Shown piece after piece: positions 36,081 to 45,600 of a DNA stretch of 64,000 nucleotides. The stretch lies in contig NZ_CANLNE010000002.1 in NCBI RefSeq assembly GCF_947492555.1, positions 1,152,649 to 1,216,648 on the forward strand, read 5' to 3'. This DNA is from an uncultured Roseobacter sp. (GTDB lineage: Bacteria > Pseudomonadota > Alphaproteobacteria > Rhodobacterales > Rhodobacteraceae). The position numbers and the translations under genes were made by a program. Under the pieces are notes generated by a model, which searched no databases, was not told the origin of the DNA, and saw nothing but the letters and a program-made list of their open reading frames with translations. How positions within the stretch are numbered: position 1 is the first letter of the stretch; each line of letters starts with the position of its first letter.

Positions 36081-36914
36081 TTAGAGCGTCAGAGGGTTCG
36101 CCTTTGACAGCCGGTCGAAAGCCATTAGCGTTTCAATGAGTTTTGGCATCTGGTCGAGGTAGATCATGTTCGGCCCATCGCAGGGTGCGTTGTCCGGATC
36201 CTGATGCGTTTCCATGAAAACGGCACCTACGCCAACGGCGACGGCTGCGCGTGCCATGACCGGGGCGAATTCACGCTGACCGCCAGAGGAGCCGCCGCGC
36301 CCGCCCGGCTGCTGGACCGAGTGCGTGGCGTCCATTACCACCGGATAGCCCGTCTGCGCCATTTGTGGTATGGAGCGCATATCCACGACCAGCGTATTGT
36401 AGCCAAAGGTCGTGCCACGCTCGGTCAGCAAAATGCGCCGATTGCCGGTGGATTCGATCTTGGTGACGATGTTGTCCATTTCCCAGGGAGCCAGAAACTG
36501 ACCCTTTTTCACGTTGATCGCAGCACCGGTGTTGCCTGCGGCCAACAGCATGTCGGTCTGACGGCAGAGAAAGGCGGGGATCTGGATGATATCCACAGCC
36601 TCGGCGGCGATGGCGCATTGCGCCTCGGAATGTACGTCAGTGATGACCGGCACACCGTTGGCCTTGCCGACGGACTGCAGAACCTTGAGCCCCTCGTCGA
36701 TCCCCATACCGCGCGCGCCGTCAAGAGATGTGCGGTTGGCTTTGTCATAAGAGGCCTTGAAGACATATTGCGCGCCGGCTGCCACACAAGCCTCTTTCAT
36801 CACCCCGGCAATCATCTGCGCGTGATCTGCGCTTTCCAGCTGGCAGGGGCCCGCGATCACGGTCAGCGGGCGGTCATTGCCGATCGTCAGATCGCCGACG
36901 GAAACATGCGTCAT
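36081..36914 (-). CDS. kdsA: 3-deoxy-8-phosphooctulonate synthase
   Basis: KdsA makes KDO-8-phosphate from phosphoenolpyruvate and arabinose 5-phosphate, the precursor of lipid A/capsule KDO. The 277-residue protein carries AGPCQLES, YDKANRTSLDGARGMG, and the C-terminal METHQDPDNAPCDGPNM region of the TIM-barrel family. Here it closes an operon with kpsE and kpsT (2-nt gap to kpsE). The KDO made may feed a capsule linker as well as lipopolysaccharide. Confidence 0.95.
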   Translation of the reverse strand: MTHVSVGDLTIGNDRPLTVIAGPCQLESADHAQMIAGVMKEACVAAGAQYVFKASYDKANRTSLDGARGMGIDEGLKVLQSVGKANGVPVITDVHSEAQCAIAAEAVDIIQIPAFLCRQTDMLLAAGNTGAAINVKKGQFLAPWEMDNIVTKIESTGNRRILLTERGTTFGYNTLVVDMRSIPQMAQTGYPVVMDATHSVQQPGGRGGSSGGQREFAPVMARAAVAVGVGAVFMETHQDPDNAPCDGPNMIYLDQMPKLIETLMAFDRLSKANPLTL

Positions 36915-36915
36915 A

Positions 36916-38571
36916 TCAGGAGGTCACCTGTTCACGGAGAATGGAAGCAGTCAAAGAGACCATCAGATATACACCTGCAAAGATCAAGAAGGCCACCAGC
37001 GTGTTCTCAAACTTTCGCGGGTAGCTTGGCTCCTCCGAGGCCAGAGGTTTCACGCTCACGGTCAGGTAGCGCACCTGCCGATTTGCCTCCATGCGCGTCT
37101 GCTCCATTTGTTGCAACGCAGATTGCAACAACATGTCCCGCGTCGCAAGATCTGCCTGTGCCATCTGGATACGCACGTTGAGCTGAGCGAGAGAGTTCTC
37201 GCCCTGACTTGCATCCGTCATCCGTGCATTAAGCTCATCAAGCTGTTCATTGAGCCGCCGTACGTCGCCACGCGCGCCATCGACGCGGGACTGGTTCGGA
37301 CGTGCATTATCGAGCAGCGCCGCCAGCTGCAGTTCCTTTTCAAGCAGTTGCAGTTCCACCTGATTGATTTGTCCGCGCAGCCCGGCGATGACCGCTTGCG
37401 GATCGAGCGTGTCACCCTGCAACTGCAAGGTGACCAGCGCTTCCTGCGCCTCTCGGCGTTCGGTTTCGGCATTTTCAAAGCTTGTCTGCGCCTCGGCCAT
37501 CTGGTCGCCGCGCTTCTTCTGGCTTAGATTATTTACACGGTCTTCGGCGTAGTCGATCAAGGCCTGGCTCATATTCGCGCTGACATTGGGATCAGCCGCA
37601 ATCACCTCCATGCGCAAAACACCTTCGGTCGGATCGTACCCGACTTTCACGTTTTTCTTATAGGTTTTGTAGGCCTGCTCGTTTGAGGGGTTCTCGGCCA
37701 AGCGCTGGACCGGATCGATATCGGCTGCCGAGAAATGCGACTTGAATCCGACATCTGAATCGAGACGCAGCATGGCATCCTTGGACTGCAGATAGGATTG
37801 AACTGCGATGCTATCCTGCGAAGTGGCGAACTGTGTGCCAGACAACAGGCCGCCAATGGCGCTGCCACCTGCACTGTCTGCCTGAAGGATCAGGAATTCC
37901 GATTTCGTCGAGTACATTGGCGTGGCGACCGCATAGAAGTACCAGCCCGCAATCACCGTCGGCAGCATCACAAAAAATGCCAATCGTGCGAGCAGCATGC
38001 CCATCTTGCGGCGGCGGCGGCGCGTAATGTCCTGCTGAATTTCAGAGATTTGCCGATCACGCATCTCAGCCGGGCTGAGGTGTTCAGTCGATGGCAGGGT
38101 TTCACGGTCTACCGGCATTGTTTGGGGCAGTTGAATGCGCCCGGACTTCTTGTTCTCATCGTTTTGTTTGCCTTCGGTCCCGGTTTCCTGCGTGGGATCG
38201 TTCGGGTTCTTGGGCACCACGAGTTCCAGCATGTTCGACCGTTGGAAAGGATCAATGCCACGTGCACGCAACAGGCGGACCGCGTCGAAATCCGACGTGG
38301 GTGCCAACCCGTTTTTATGCGCCACGCGCCGTGCCATGCGCAGCTGCCGGCCTGTCAGCCCTTCGCGGCGGATGGCATCCAGCTCCAGCGCCACGTTCTC
38401 GGTGTTGGTGTCAGCCGACGCGGCCGGCTTCTGCGATTGCGCCTTGGCTTCTTGTTCCTCAGCTGCAGTTTCCGGTGCCAGAGGACGATCCGCAGGATTG
38501 GCGTCCTTCGCGCTCAACCCCGGTGACGTCCGCTTGATGCGGAATTTTCTAGCTGTCGGTTTCGTAGTCAT
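36916..38571 (-). CDS. kpsE: KpsE/Wzz-like capsule export inner-membrane protein
   Basis: The 551-residue protein has a long cytoplasmic N-terminus (about 190 residues, Lys/Arg/Pro-rich). A TM helix (about 200-220) leads to a large coiled-coil periplasmic region (about 300-490) and a C-terminal TM helix (about 525-545). This is the layout of KpsE/RkpR polysaccharide co-polymerase-like proteins. The N-terminal extension is longer than in E. coli KpsE and includes a helix starting RREGLTGRQLRMARRVAHK. The gene overlaps kpsT by 23 nt. Confidence 0.83.
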   Translation of the reverse strand: MTTKPTARKFRIKRTSPGLSAKDANPADRPLAPETAAEEQEAKAQSQKPAASADTNTENVALELDAIRREGLTGRQLRMARRVAHKNGLAPTSDFDAVRLLRARGIDPFQRSNMLELVVPKNPNDPTQETGTEGKQNDENKKSGRIQLPQTMPVDRETLPSTEHLSPAEMRDRQISEIQQDITRRRRRKMGMLLARLAFFVMLPTVIAGWYFYAVATPMYSTKSEFLILQADSAGGSAIGGLLSGTQFATSQDSIAVQSYLQSKDAMLRLDSDVGFKSHFSAADIDPVQRLAENPSNEQAYKTYKKNVKVGYDPTEGVLRMEVIAADPNVSANMSQALIDYAEDRVNNLSQKKRGDQMAEAQTSFENAETERREAQEALVTLQLQGDTLDPQAVIAGLRGQINQVELQLLEKELQLAALLDNARPNQSRVDGARGDVRRLNEQLDELNARMTDASQGENSLAQLNVRIQMAQADLATRDMLLQSALQQMEQTRMEANRQVRYLTVSVKPLASEEPSYPRKFENTLVAFLIFAGVYLMVSLTASILREQVTS

Positions 38572-39208
38572 AAAGCCGTTTCGCTTCTTCCAGTGTGTCG
38601 AACATATGGAGCTGACCGTTCAACAGCACTGCTGCTGATCGGGCGAACTTCTCGAGCGTACGTGCCTGATGCGACACGATGATAATGGTGGTGGTTTGCA
38701 GGCGCTCCTGCAGGATTTCCCCTGCCTTGCGATTGAATTCTACATCCGTGGTGCCGGGCATACCCTCGTCGATCAGGTACATGTCGAAATCAAGCGCGAG
38801 CATCAGCGCAAAGGAAAACCGTGCGCGCATGCCTGCCGAATAGGTGCCGATGGGCTGGTCGAAATACTCACCCAACCCGCAGAGCCAGCGACAAAAGCTT
38901 TCGACATAATCCGGATCAAGCCCGTAAAGCCGTGCAATGTATCGGGCGTTCTCCATCGCGGAGACCTTGGTCACCACTCCGCCCATGAAACCCAGGGGAA
39001 AGGAGATGTTGCAGCCACGCCTGATTTCACCCTCGTCGGGTTTCTCAAGACCTGCAATCATGTTGATCAAAGTGGTTTTGCCGGTACCATTCGGGGCCAG
39101 TACGCCCAGCGAGTTGCCTAGTTCAACTTTGAACGACACCCGGTCCAGGATCACCTTGTGTTGGGACCCGGTCCAAAATGATTTTGACACGTTCTCGAAA
39201 GACAGCAT
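38549..39208 (-). CDS. kpsT: KpsT-like capsule export ABC ATPase
   Basis: The 219-residue ABC ATPase has Walker A APNGTGKTT, a divergent signature YSAGMRARFSFAL and Walker B YLIDEGMP, as in KpsT. The start ATG 39208 (MLSF) was preferred over GTG 39211 because GGAG then lies 5 nt upstream. No KpsM permease gene is next to it in the window, so the transport partner must be encoded elsewhere or the ATPase is used with another permease. Confidence 0.85.
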   Translation of the reverse strand: MLSFENVSKSFWTGSQHKVILDRVSFKVELGNSLGVLAPNGTGKTTLINMIAGLEKPDEGEIRRGCNISFPLGFMGGVVTKVSAMENARYIARLYGLDPDYVESFCRWLCGLGEYFDQPIGTYSAGMRARFSFALMLALDFDMYLIDEGMPGTTDVEFNRKAGEILQERLQTTTIIIVSHQARTLEKFARSAAVLLNGQLHMFDTLEEAKRLYDYETDS

Positions 39209-39548
39209 CACTGCTCCGGTTGCTCTGACCGCGTAACGGGTCTGCCTGTTTTCTGTACTCAGACTTTGTCAACGGATTATCTACCGTGTTTGGCATAATT
39301 ATGTCTTAATTGGAAACAAAAGTGCAATTGTAACGGTGGGGCACGGAGGCAAAGACCGGCGGTAATTCGCCGCCGTGTCTTCATTGCCGCAGCGCATGAC
39401 GGCCTATAGTTGTGTGAACCTGATTGCCTCATGTATCGCGCGAGTTTCACTGCAAAGCAGTTGCATTCTTCCACATCGCTCACCCCACTGGCGCGCCTTG
39501 CTAACGCCACAAGACAACGCGCGCCTGGTCGCGAAGTCCTATTTATCG
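39209..39548. other. 340-nt gap between kpsT and the ArsP-like gene
   Basis: No convincing gene was found on either strand. It holds the upstream region of kpsT and a small hairpin CGGCG/CGCCG at 39357-39372. AT-rich stretches around 39270-39330 may be a promoter for the kps genes (minus strand). Confidence 0.5.
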
Positions 39549-40577
39549 TCAGGCGATGGCCTGCCAAGCCATGCCCGCCAAGACCGCACCAACCAGGGCG
39601 TAAGAGAGGTAGGCCGCGAATACCCGTGGCTTGACCAATGCCCAGACTGCAATAGCCGCCGGGATACTGCTCACCCCGCCAGCAATCACAAAGGACATCG
39701 CGGCACCCGGTGCCATACCCTGTGCCAGCAGGGCGTCGATCAGTGGCACGGCAGCATAGCCGTTCAGGTAGGCGGGTGCCCCCACCAGAGCGCCGAGGAA
39801 AATGGGCCAGATGCCGGTGCCACCCAGAACGTTGGCGATCAACTCGGCGGGCACATAGGCCAGCATCATCGCTTCGATCACGTAGGCCAATGTCAACCAC
39901 TTTAACAAGAACATGCCGTTTTCGATTGTGGTCTCGCGGAAAGTGCGTGTGCGATCCGGCTCTTGCCAGAACTGCCACAGGGGCGCACCGCTAAAGGGTT
40001 TCTTGGCCCCGCAGCATCCGCCAACAGCAGGCCGTTCCCGCAGCGGATCAGCAAAGACAGGGGAATTGGCGAACAGCATGGTGCCAAAGCCGCCCAGGAT
40101 GCCCAGCCCGACGGCGGAGAATGCCTTGGCCACCGCAAACTCCCACCCCAGTGTCCCGGAGGTGATGGCAAACATGGCCGGGTCCATCAGCGGCGAGGCC
40201 AGCCAGAACGCCATGACAGCACCCAAGGGCGCGCCTACGGCTAATAGTGCCGCGATGAAGGGGATAACCTCGCAGCTACAGAATGGGGAAAGCCCACCAA
40301 GCAAGGCAGCCATGACGATCATTCGGGCCTGATTGCCGGAAAAGGCCTTTGCAAGCAGAGTCTCTGCGCCAGATGCCTTCAGATAGGCGACGGCAAACAC
40401 GGCAAAGAGAATGAAAGGTGTCGTGTGCAGTAGTGCATTGGTGGCAAAGACCACAGTCGGCACAAACTCGGACCCGTCGAAAACGGCAACCAGCGCCAGA
40501 AGGACTAAGGTTGCTCCCCAAGCACTGGGACGTGGGAGGCGTCTCGACAATATCTGTGAGTTTGTCGTGTCAGCCAT
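39549..40577 (-). CDS. ArsP-like (DUF318) permease
   Basis: The 342-residue permease has about eight to ten hydrophobic segments and the ArsP hallmark GGLSPFCSCEVIPFIAALL, followed by AFWLASPLMDP. A Cys-rich turn (GGCCGAKKP) sits in the central loop. ArsP-type proteins export trivalent organoarsenicals or arsenite. The start ATG 40577 is used because GGAG lies 9 nt upstream; ATG 40583 is possible. It overlaps the ArsR gene by 8 nt, so the two form an operon. Confidence 0.85.
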   Translation of the reverse strand: MADTTNSQILSRRLPRPSAWGATLVLLALVAVFDGSEFVPTVVFATNALLHTTPFILFAVFAVAYLKASGAETLLAKAFSGNQARMIVMAALLGGLSPFCSCEVIPFIAALLAVGAPLGAVMAFWLASPLMDPAMFAITSGTLGWEFAVAKAFSAVGLGILGGFGTMLFANSPVFADPLRERPAVGGCCGAKKPFSGAPLWQFWQEPDRTRTFRETTIENGMFLLKWLTLAYVIEAMMLAYVPAELIANVLGGTGIWPIFLGALVGAPAYLNGYAAVPLIDALLAQGMAPGAAMSFVIAGGVSSIPAAIAVWALVKPRVFAAYLSYALVGAVLAGMAWQAIA

Positions 40578-40914
40578 GATCATGGTCTCCGCTTGGGGTG
40601 GTGCTGTCAGCGCAGCATTCGTTCAGCAAGAATTGCGACAGCGTTTGCAAGTCGGCATAGGCAACGGCAGCGCAGATGATGCTGCGCCCTTGCTTTGCCT
40701 GCGTAACAAGCCCCGCCGAGTTCAGGATTTTCATGTGATGTGTGAGCGTCGACCCGGTTACACCGGTCCTGTTGCCCAGCTCGCCAATGCTCAGCCCTTC
40801 CGGGCCGGCCCGTACCAATGTGCGCAACACGCTCAGCCGCTGCTCGGAGCCAAGGGCCGCAAACTGCGCTGCCGCCACTGTCAGGTCGGGGGTATCCTGT
40901 GCTTTCATTTTCAT
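40570..40914 (-). CDS. ArsR-family metalloregulator
   Basis: The 114-residue winged-helix protein has AALGSEQRLSVLRTLVRAGPEGLSIGEL and the recognition helix TGSTLTHHMKILNSAGLV. A C-terminal Cys pair (NECCADS) and His-rich DHDHG tail could bind As(III) or a metal. The N-terminal CxC-type site of classic ArsR is absent, so binding must use other cysteines. The start at 40914 was chosen because ATG 40950 lies next to an operator palindrome. First gene of the arsP operon. Confidence 0.87.
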   Translation of the reverse strand: MKMKAQDTPDLTVAAAQFAALGSEQRLSVLRTLVRAGPEGLSIGELGNRTGVTGSTLTHHMKILNSAGLVTQAKQGRSIICAAVAYADLQTLSQFLLNECCADSTTPSGDHDHG

Positions 40915-40927
40915 GATTCTAGAAATA

Positions 40928-40973
40928 GTGAAATAATTCACGTGCCGCAAGCATTACTTCGATAAATATCGAA
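40928..40973 (-). promoter_or_regulatory. ArsR operator pair
   Basis: A perfect 16-nt palindrome TTCGATAAATATCGAA (40958-40973, 7-bp arms and 2-nt centre) and a second dyad GTGAA-N4-TTCAC (40928-40941) lie just upstream of the arsR start. Both are AT-rich 5- to 7-bp dyads, as in ArsR/SmtB operators. Confidence 0.7.
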
Positions 40974-41314
40974 ATAAGATGTCGACCCAGGCATGCGCGC
41001 AACAAGATATCTGTCTTCCAGACGCTTGATGGGTTTGAAAGGGAGTTATGTCTTACGGGTTTCTTCTGGGCATCTTTGACCCGGTGTCGCGTTCTCGGGA
41101 TCAGTTTTGTTTCAACTGGTTGCCGAAAATCACACGGTGTTTCACGAAGAAGAGATGTTGGTCAATACGCGTTGATTGTGTCCCTCGATACCGACAAGAT
41201 TTAGGGAGCGGGTGAAGGCGGGGCGCGACATCGGGCTCTTCCATGCCCGATCGGGAACCTCGACCGTGGCCTGATAAGAGTGACCATCACGACCGCAAAA
41301 GGGCGACATATCGC
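40974..41314. other. Intergenic region between arsR and the LysR gene
   Basis: No credible gene found in 341 nt. A possible short ORF starting at 41048 (about 55 codons) has no recognisable sequence and no clear ribosome site. A hairpin ATCGGGC/GCCCGAT (41230-41251) lies 63 nt before the LysR start and may be its operator. Confidence 0.45.
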
Positions 41315-42289
41315 ATGAACCTGAGAGACCTCCAATACGTCATCGCCGTGGCGGAGCATCATAACTTCACCCGCGCGTCCCAGGCCGTGGCGGTCAGCCA
41401 GCCAGCGCTTTCAAACCAGATTAAAAAGCTCGAATCCGAATTGGGTGTCCCCATTTTCGAGCGCAGCAAGGATGGTGTGCATCTGACCGCGTTTGGGAAG
41501 GATCTGATTGCGCAAGCCAGGCAGGTTGTCGAAATCGTCAACAACATTGGCGATCTTGCGCGCAAGCATCAGACAACTGAACTCGCGCCCATCCGTCTGG
41601 GTATGACCCCGACTTTGGCCGCCTATCTGTCGCTCTATTTTCGGGATGTGTTTGCGCAGGCCGCGCCGGGTCGAAAGATCATCGTTGTCGAAGAGTATCC
41701 TGTGGCGCTCGCCAAAATGGTCGAGGACCGCGTGATCGACATGGCTTTTATCGCGCGCAAGAGCTTTGATCACATTTATCGCGGGTCAAAACGGCCCACG
41801 GATTTCACATCGCTGTGGCTTGAGCCGCTCTATCTCGGGGTGCGATCCGGTCATCCTTTGAGCCGCAAAACCAGCATCTGGGCGCATGAGGTTCCTGCCG
41901 AGCAGTTGATCCGGTTCGATATCTCCTTTGGATATGATCTGGAGAGCAACCTGCCCGATCCCTCCGATACGGTTGCGGAGGAGACCGGGATTGATGTGAA
42001 AACGGCGCGCTTTGAGACGGTGTGCCGCTACGTGGCGCAAAGTGATGCCTGCACGATGGTTAACGCCATCGCGGCAGAGCAGTTCAAACGCGATGGGTTT
42101 GGTCTGGCCTTCATCCCGTTTGATGACGAAGGCAACATGCGGGAACTCGGGGCGTTGACCAGACCTCAATATCCCAATCCGGACATCATCGACGCGCTGG
42201 GCAGGTACGTCTGTGAGAACCCGCCACATGGCACCATCGCCTCCCGCAATGCGGATGTGGTCCGAACACCGGTTTCTTCCGGTACCTGA
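41315..42289 (+). CDS. LysR-family transcriptional regulator
   Basis: The 324-residue protein has an N-terminal winged HTH (LRDLQYVIAVAEHHNFTRASQAVAVSQPALSNQIKKLESELG) and a type-2 periplasmic-binding-like effector domain. The HTH resembles OxyR, but the OxyR peroxide cysteines are not in the usual place (a CxxxxxxxxC pair in the distal region is not homologous), so OxyR is not assigned. The start ATG 41315 gives the standard N-terminus. The target is unknown. Confidence 0.87.
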   Translation: MNLRDLQYVIAVAEHHNFTRASQAVAVSQPALSNQIKKLESELGVPIFERSKDGVHLTAFGKDLIAQARQVVEIVNNIGDLARKHQTTELAPIRLGMTPTLAAYLSLYFRDVFAQAAPGRKIIVVEEYPVALAKMVEDRVIDMAFIARKSFDHIYRGSKRPTDFTSLWLEPLYLGVRSGHPLSRKTSIWAHEVPAEQLIRFDISFGYDLESNLPDPSDTVAEETGIDVKTARFETVCRYVAQSDACTMVNAIAAEQFKRDGFGLAFIPFDDEGNMRELGALTRPQYPNPDIIDALGRYVCENPPHGTIASRNADVVRTPVSSGT

Positions 42290-42646
42290 ACACCTGAACT
42301 TACAGTTGATGACTGCGATCCGCGCGCGCGTGCTGGGCGCGCTGGTTCATTTGTATCCGGCGCAGACCATTGCTGTTTGCGATCAGATTGGCCTGTTCCG
42401 GATCACTTACGCCGACATTCTTGTGAGGCAGCGTCATCGAATAAAACGCCGACCTCATCGTGGATTTTTAAATAACTGTAATTAATGAATTTTATTAATA
42501 CCTGGCTCGCGAACCACGTGAGTATTTGCCTTAGTTATGCCCCCTATTCGATCAAAGAATTTCTAAAACCTGAGGGTCACAGGCACCTGATTGAGCAGCG
42601 GAGGACACATCATCCGCCTAACGCAACTCAACCATGGAGCTCCCCA
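42290..42646. other. Intergenic promoter region of the secreted-protein operon
   Basis: 357 nt without a supported gene. It is GC-typical at first and then strongly AT-rich near 42465-42510 (repeated TTAA/ATTAA words), a likely promoter or H-NS/MucR-type target. A GGAG ribosome site (42636-42639) serves the following gene. Confidence 0.5.
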
Positions 42647-45600
42647 ATGCTTTCCGAATTTCTAGCAAGTTTGCGGGCCAGACTGCTGACAACATCGTCG
42701 CTTGCGCAAGAGACGGCGCGTGACGGTCAAACACTGACAAACGGCTTTTTTCAAAGCACAGTGGTCGACAACACGCCCGCCTTTATTCTCGACAATGATT
42801 TTGCACGTTTCCTGAATTTTGGTCAGGTCGAAACAAACAACGCGGCTGCCGCCGTCGCGGTGACCGGCGAGGACGCGCAGGTCTTCAACTTCCGTTCCGG
42901 CAGCATCGAGGCCAATTCCGGCCCGGACGCGCTGGCCACCGGCATTCAGGTGACCGGCAGCGCCGCGATCCGCAATTTCGGCGAGATCGCTGGCGACTTT
43001 AATGGCGTCCAGTTTGCGGGCGCGGGCAGCTCCGGGTCGCTGGACAACTTTCGCGGCGGTGTGATCTCTTCCGACAGCCGGGCGGTGGATATCCAGGGTG
43101 AGGGCGTCAGCCTCCGCAACTTTGGCGACATCCTTGGCACCGGCGATCAGCGTAACGGCACCATCTACAGTGATGCGGGCGCCGAAGACGTCTCGATCAG
43201 CAACTTCTCCGGCGGCACCATCGACGCAGGGGCCGGCAACAACGGTGCAGGCATCTCGCTGCAAGTTGGCGATGAAGCGGGCGACCGTGTGGAAAACACG
43301 ATCTTCAACGGCTTTGGCGCGACCATTCAGGGGCGCGGGCAGGCGGCTGCCAACACACCCGGCGCGGGCGATGGTATCCGCATCAACAATGGCGCCGAGG
43401 GCACCGTCTCCGAGACGGACATTGTCAACAGCGGTCTGATCTCTTCCGAGAGCAATCAGGGCACAGCCGGTGGTATCCGCGTGGCCGACGGTGTTGCGGC
43501 CGAAGGGCGCATCCTGAACACCTCGACCGGCACCATCGAAGGCGTGCGCAATGGTCTGTATATCGGCAACGCCGAACATGATCTGGACGTCCTGAACTTT
43601 GGCACGATCCAGTCGGACAGCCGCGCGGTCAACATCGATGGTTCGGGCGTTGATCTGATCAACGGCGGTGACATTCTGGGCACCGGGGATCAGCGTAACG
43701 GGACCGTCTATGCCGATGACACCGCGCGCGATTTCTCCATCAACAACCTCGCGAATGGCGCAATCGATGCAGGCGCGGGCAATGACGGCGCGGGTATCTC
43801 GCTCTCGCTGGCCGAAGACGGCAATGGCGATGTGGAGATCACCAATGCAGGCACCATCGCCGGGCGCGGTCAGGCCTCGGCTGCTGCAGGTACGGCAGGT
43901 GATGGTATCCGCCTGGAAGGCGTGCGCGGCGAGGCTGGCTTTGCAGCTGCCCTCTTTGACGGCACGATCAGCAACGCGGGGACAGTGACCTCCGAGAGCC
44001 TCGTGGGCACAACCGGTGCGTTCCGCGCCGTAAACGGTGTCAATTTCCAGGGTGAATTGGTCAACGAAGCCAGCGGCGTCTTTGCCGGGGGGCAAAACGG
44101 CGTCTACTTCGGCACCGGCGATCACACGGGCGGTTCGTTCGTCAACCGGGGTCTCGTGACTTCTGACAGCCGTGCACTGAACATCGACGGTGAAGGCCTT
44201 GATGTCCGGAACGAGGGCGCAATCCTTGGCACGGGCAACCAGCGCAACGGCACCGTCTACGCAGATGGCACTGCCGACAACTATACCTTCACCAACACCG
44301 GCCTTGTGGACGCGGGTGACGGCAACAACGGCTCCGCCGTGTCGCTGCAAACCGGTGACGTGGATGGAGATGTCGTCTCGGCAGCCATCTTCAACGAAGG
44401 GATCTTCCAGGGGCGCGGCGACGCCACGGAAGGCAATCAGGTGGGCGACGGTTTGCGGCTCTTCAGCAATCAGGAAGACGCAAGCTTTGCCGGGCTGGTG
44501 CAGAACGACGGGCTGATCGCCGGATCGGAAGACAGCGACGCGGCTGCCGGTATCCGGATCGACGGTGGCCTGAACATCCTTGGCGCGATCATCAACGAAG
44601 GCGAAATCACCGGTCAGGTGAACGCCATCGACGCCACCGAAGGCGGCTCAGTCACTTTCGTCAATGACGACGCAGGTGTTGTAAATGGTAATGTGTTACT
44701 GAGTGCCGGAGACGACATCGTTGTAGACCTCGGTCAGATCAACGGTGTCGTCAATGGCGGCGCGGGGGATGACGTGCTGATCGCCGGTCAGGGTGACAAC
44801 GTGATCGTCGGCGGCCTTGGCAATGACTTCATCGACGGGGGCGACGGTTTCGATACGGTCGATTTCTCCGACCTTGATGTCGCGGTCAATGTGAACCTCG
44901 GCCCCAATGGCAACGGCACGGCGACGCGGGATACCGGGTTCAACGTGCGGGTCACCGATCAGTCGGTCTCGGCCCCCGGTCAGTTCGGGTCGGCCATCGC
45001 CAATGGTGCGCAGTTCGTCGAACAGGCGGTTGCAGGCAACCTTTACTTCAACATCCACACGGCAGAATTCCCGGGCGGCGAAATCCGCGGGCAGTTGCTG
45101 GTCGATAGCGATGTGACGGTTGGCGATTTCCGCACCATCACCCTCTCGGGGGGGCTGGACGCAAGCCAGGAGCCGGGGCCGACATCGGACAGTATAGCCA
45201 CTGGCGAAAGCTCTCTGGTCATCGTGCAGCAAGTGCATACCGGCGCGGTCACCTACTCCAGCGAGTTGAGCGTAGTGGGTCTGAACGAGGCCGATCTGCA
45301 GACGCCGATCCCCGGTGTGGTCTCGGCCATCCATCTGCACAATGCGCCAGCCGGTCAGAACGGGCCTGTGGTGCAGGACACGCTGGTGGACGCAGGCGCG
45401 ACCCTCGATGTGATCGAACCGATCTCGCCCACCGGGGTGGTTGGTGACGATGTCATCGAAAACCAGATCGAAACCGATGTTCTCAGCTCCATTGAGAACG
45501 TGATCGGCTCGGACGACGCTGATGTCATCATCGGCTCGGATGGGGCCAACGTGCTGCAGGGCGGTGCCGGAGACGACCTGCTGAGCGGTGAGGGTGGCAA

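Noticed and set aside
39357..39372. Hairpin as terminator of the ArsP-like gene
   Set aside because: It lies about 180 nt beyond the stop and has only a 5-bp core and no T-run, so it is too weak to call.
41048..41212. Possible small ORF upstream of the LysR gene
   Set aside because: No ribosome site, no recognisable sequence and no support from composition; kept only as intergenic.
41315..42289. Assignment of the LysR gene as OxyR
   Set aside because: The HTH is OxyR-like, but the two peroxide-sensing cysteines are not in homologous positions; the visible Cys pair lies in the distal part of the effector domain.
42662..44350. Antisense open frame opposite the repeat protein (about 562 codons)
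   Set aside because: Its periodicity comes from the repeats of the real plus-strand gene, and the plus frame has T1SS/RTX features and a ribosome site.
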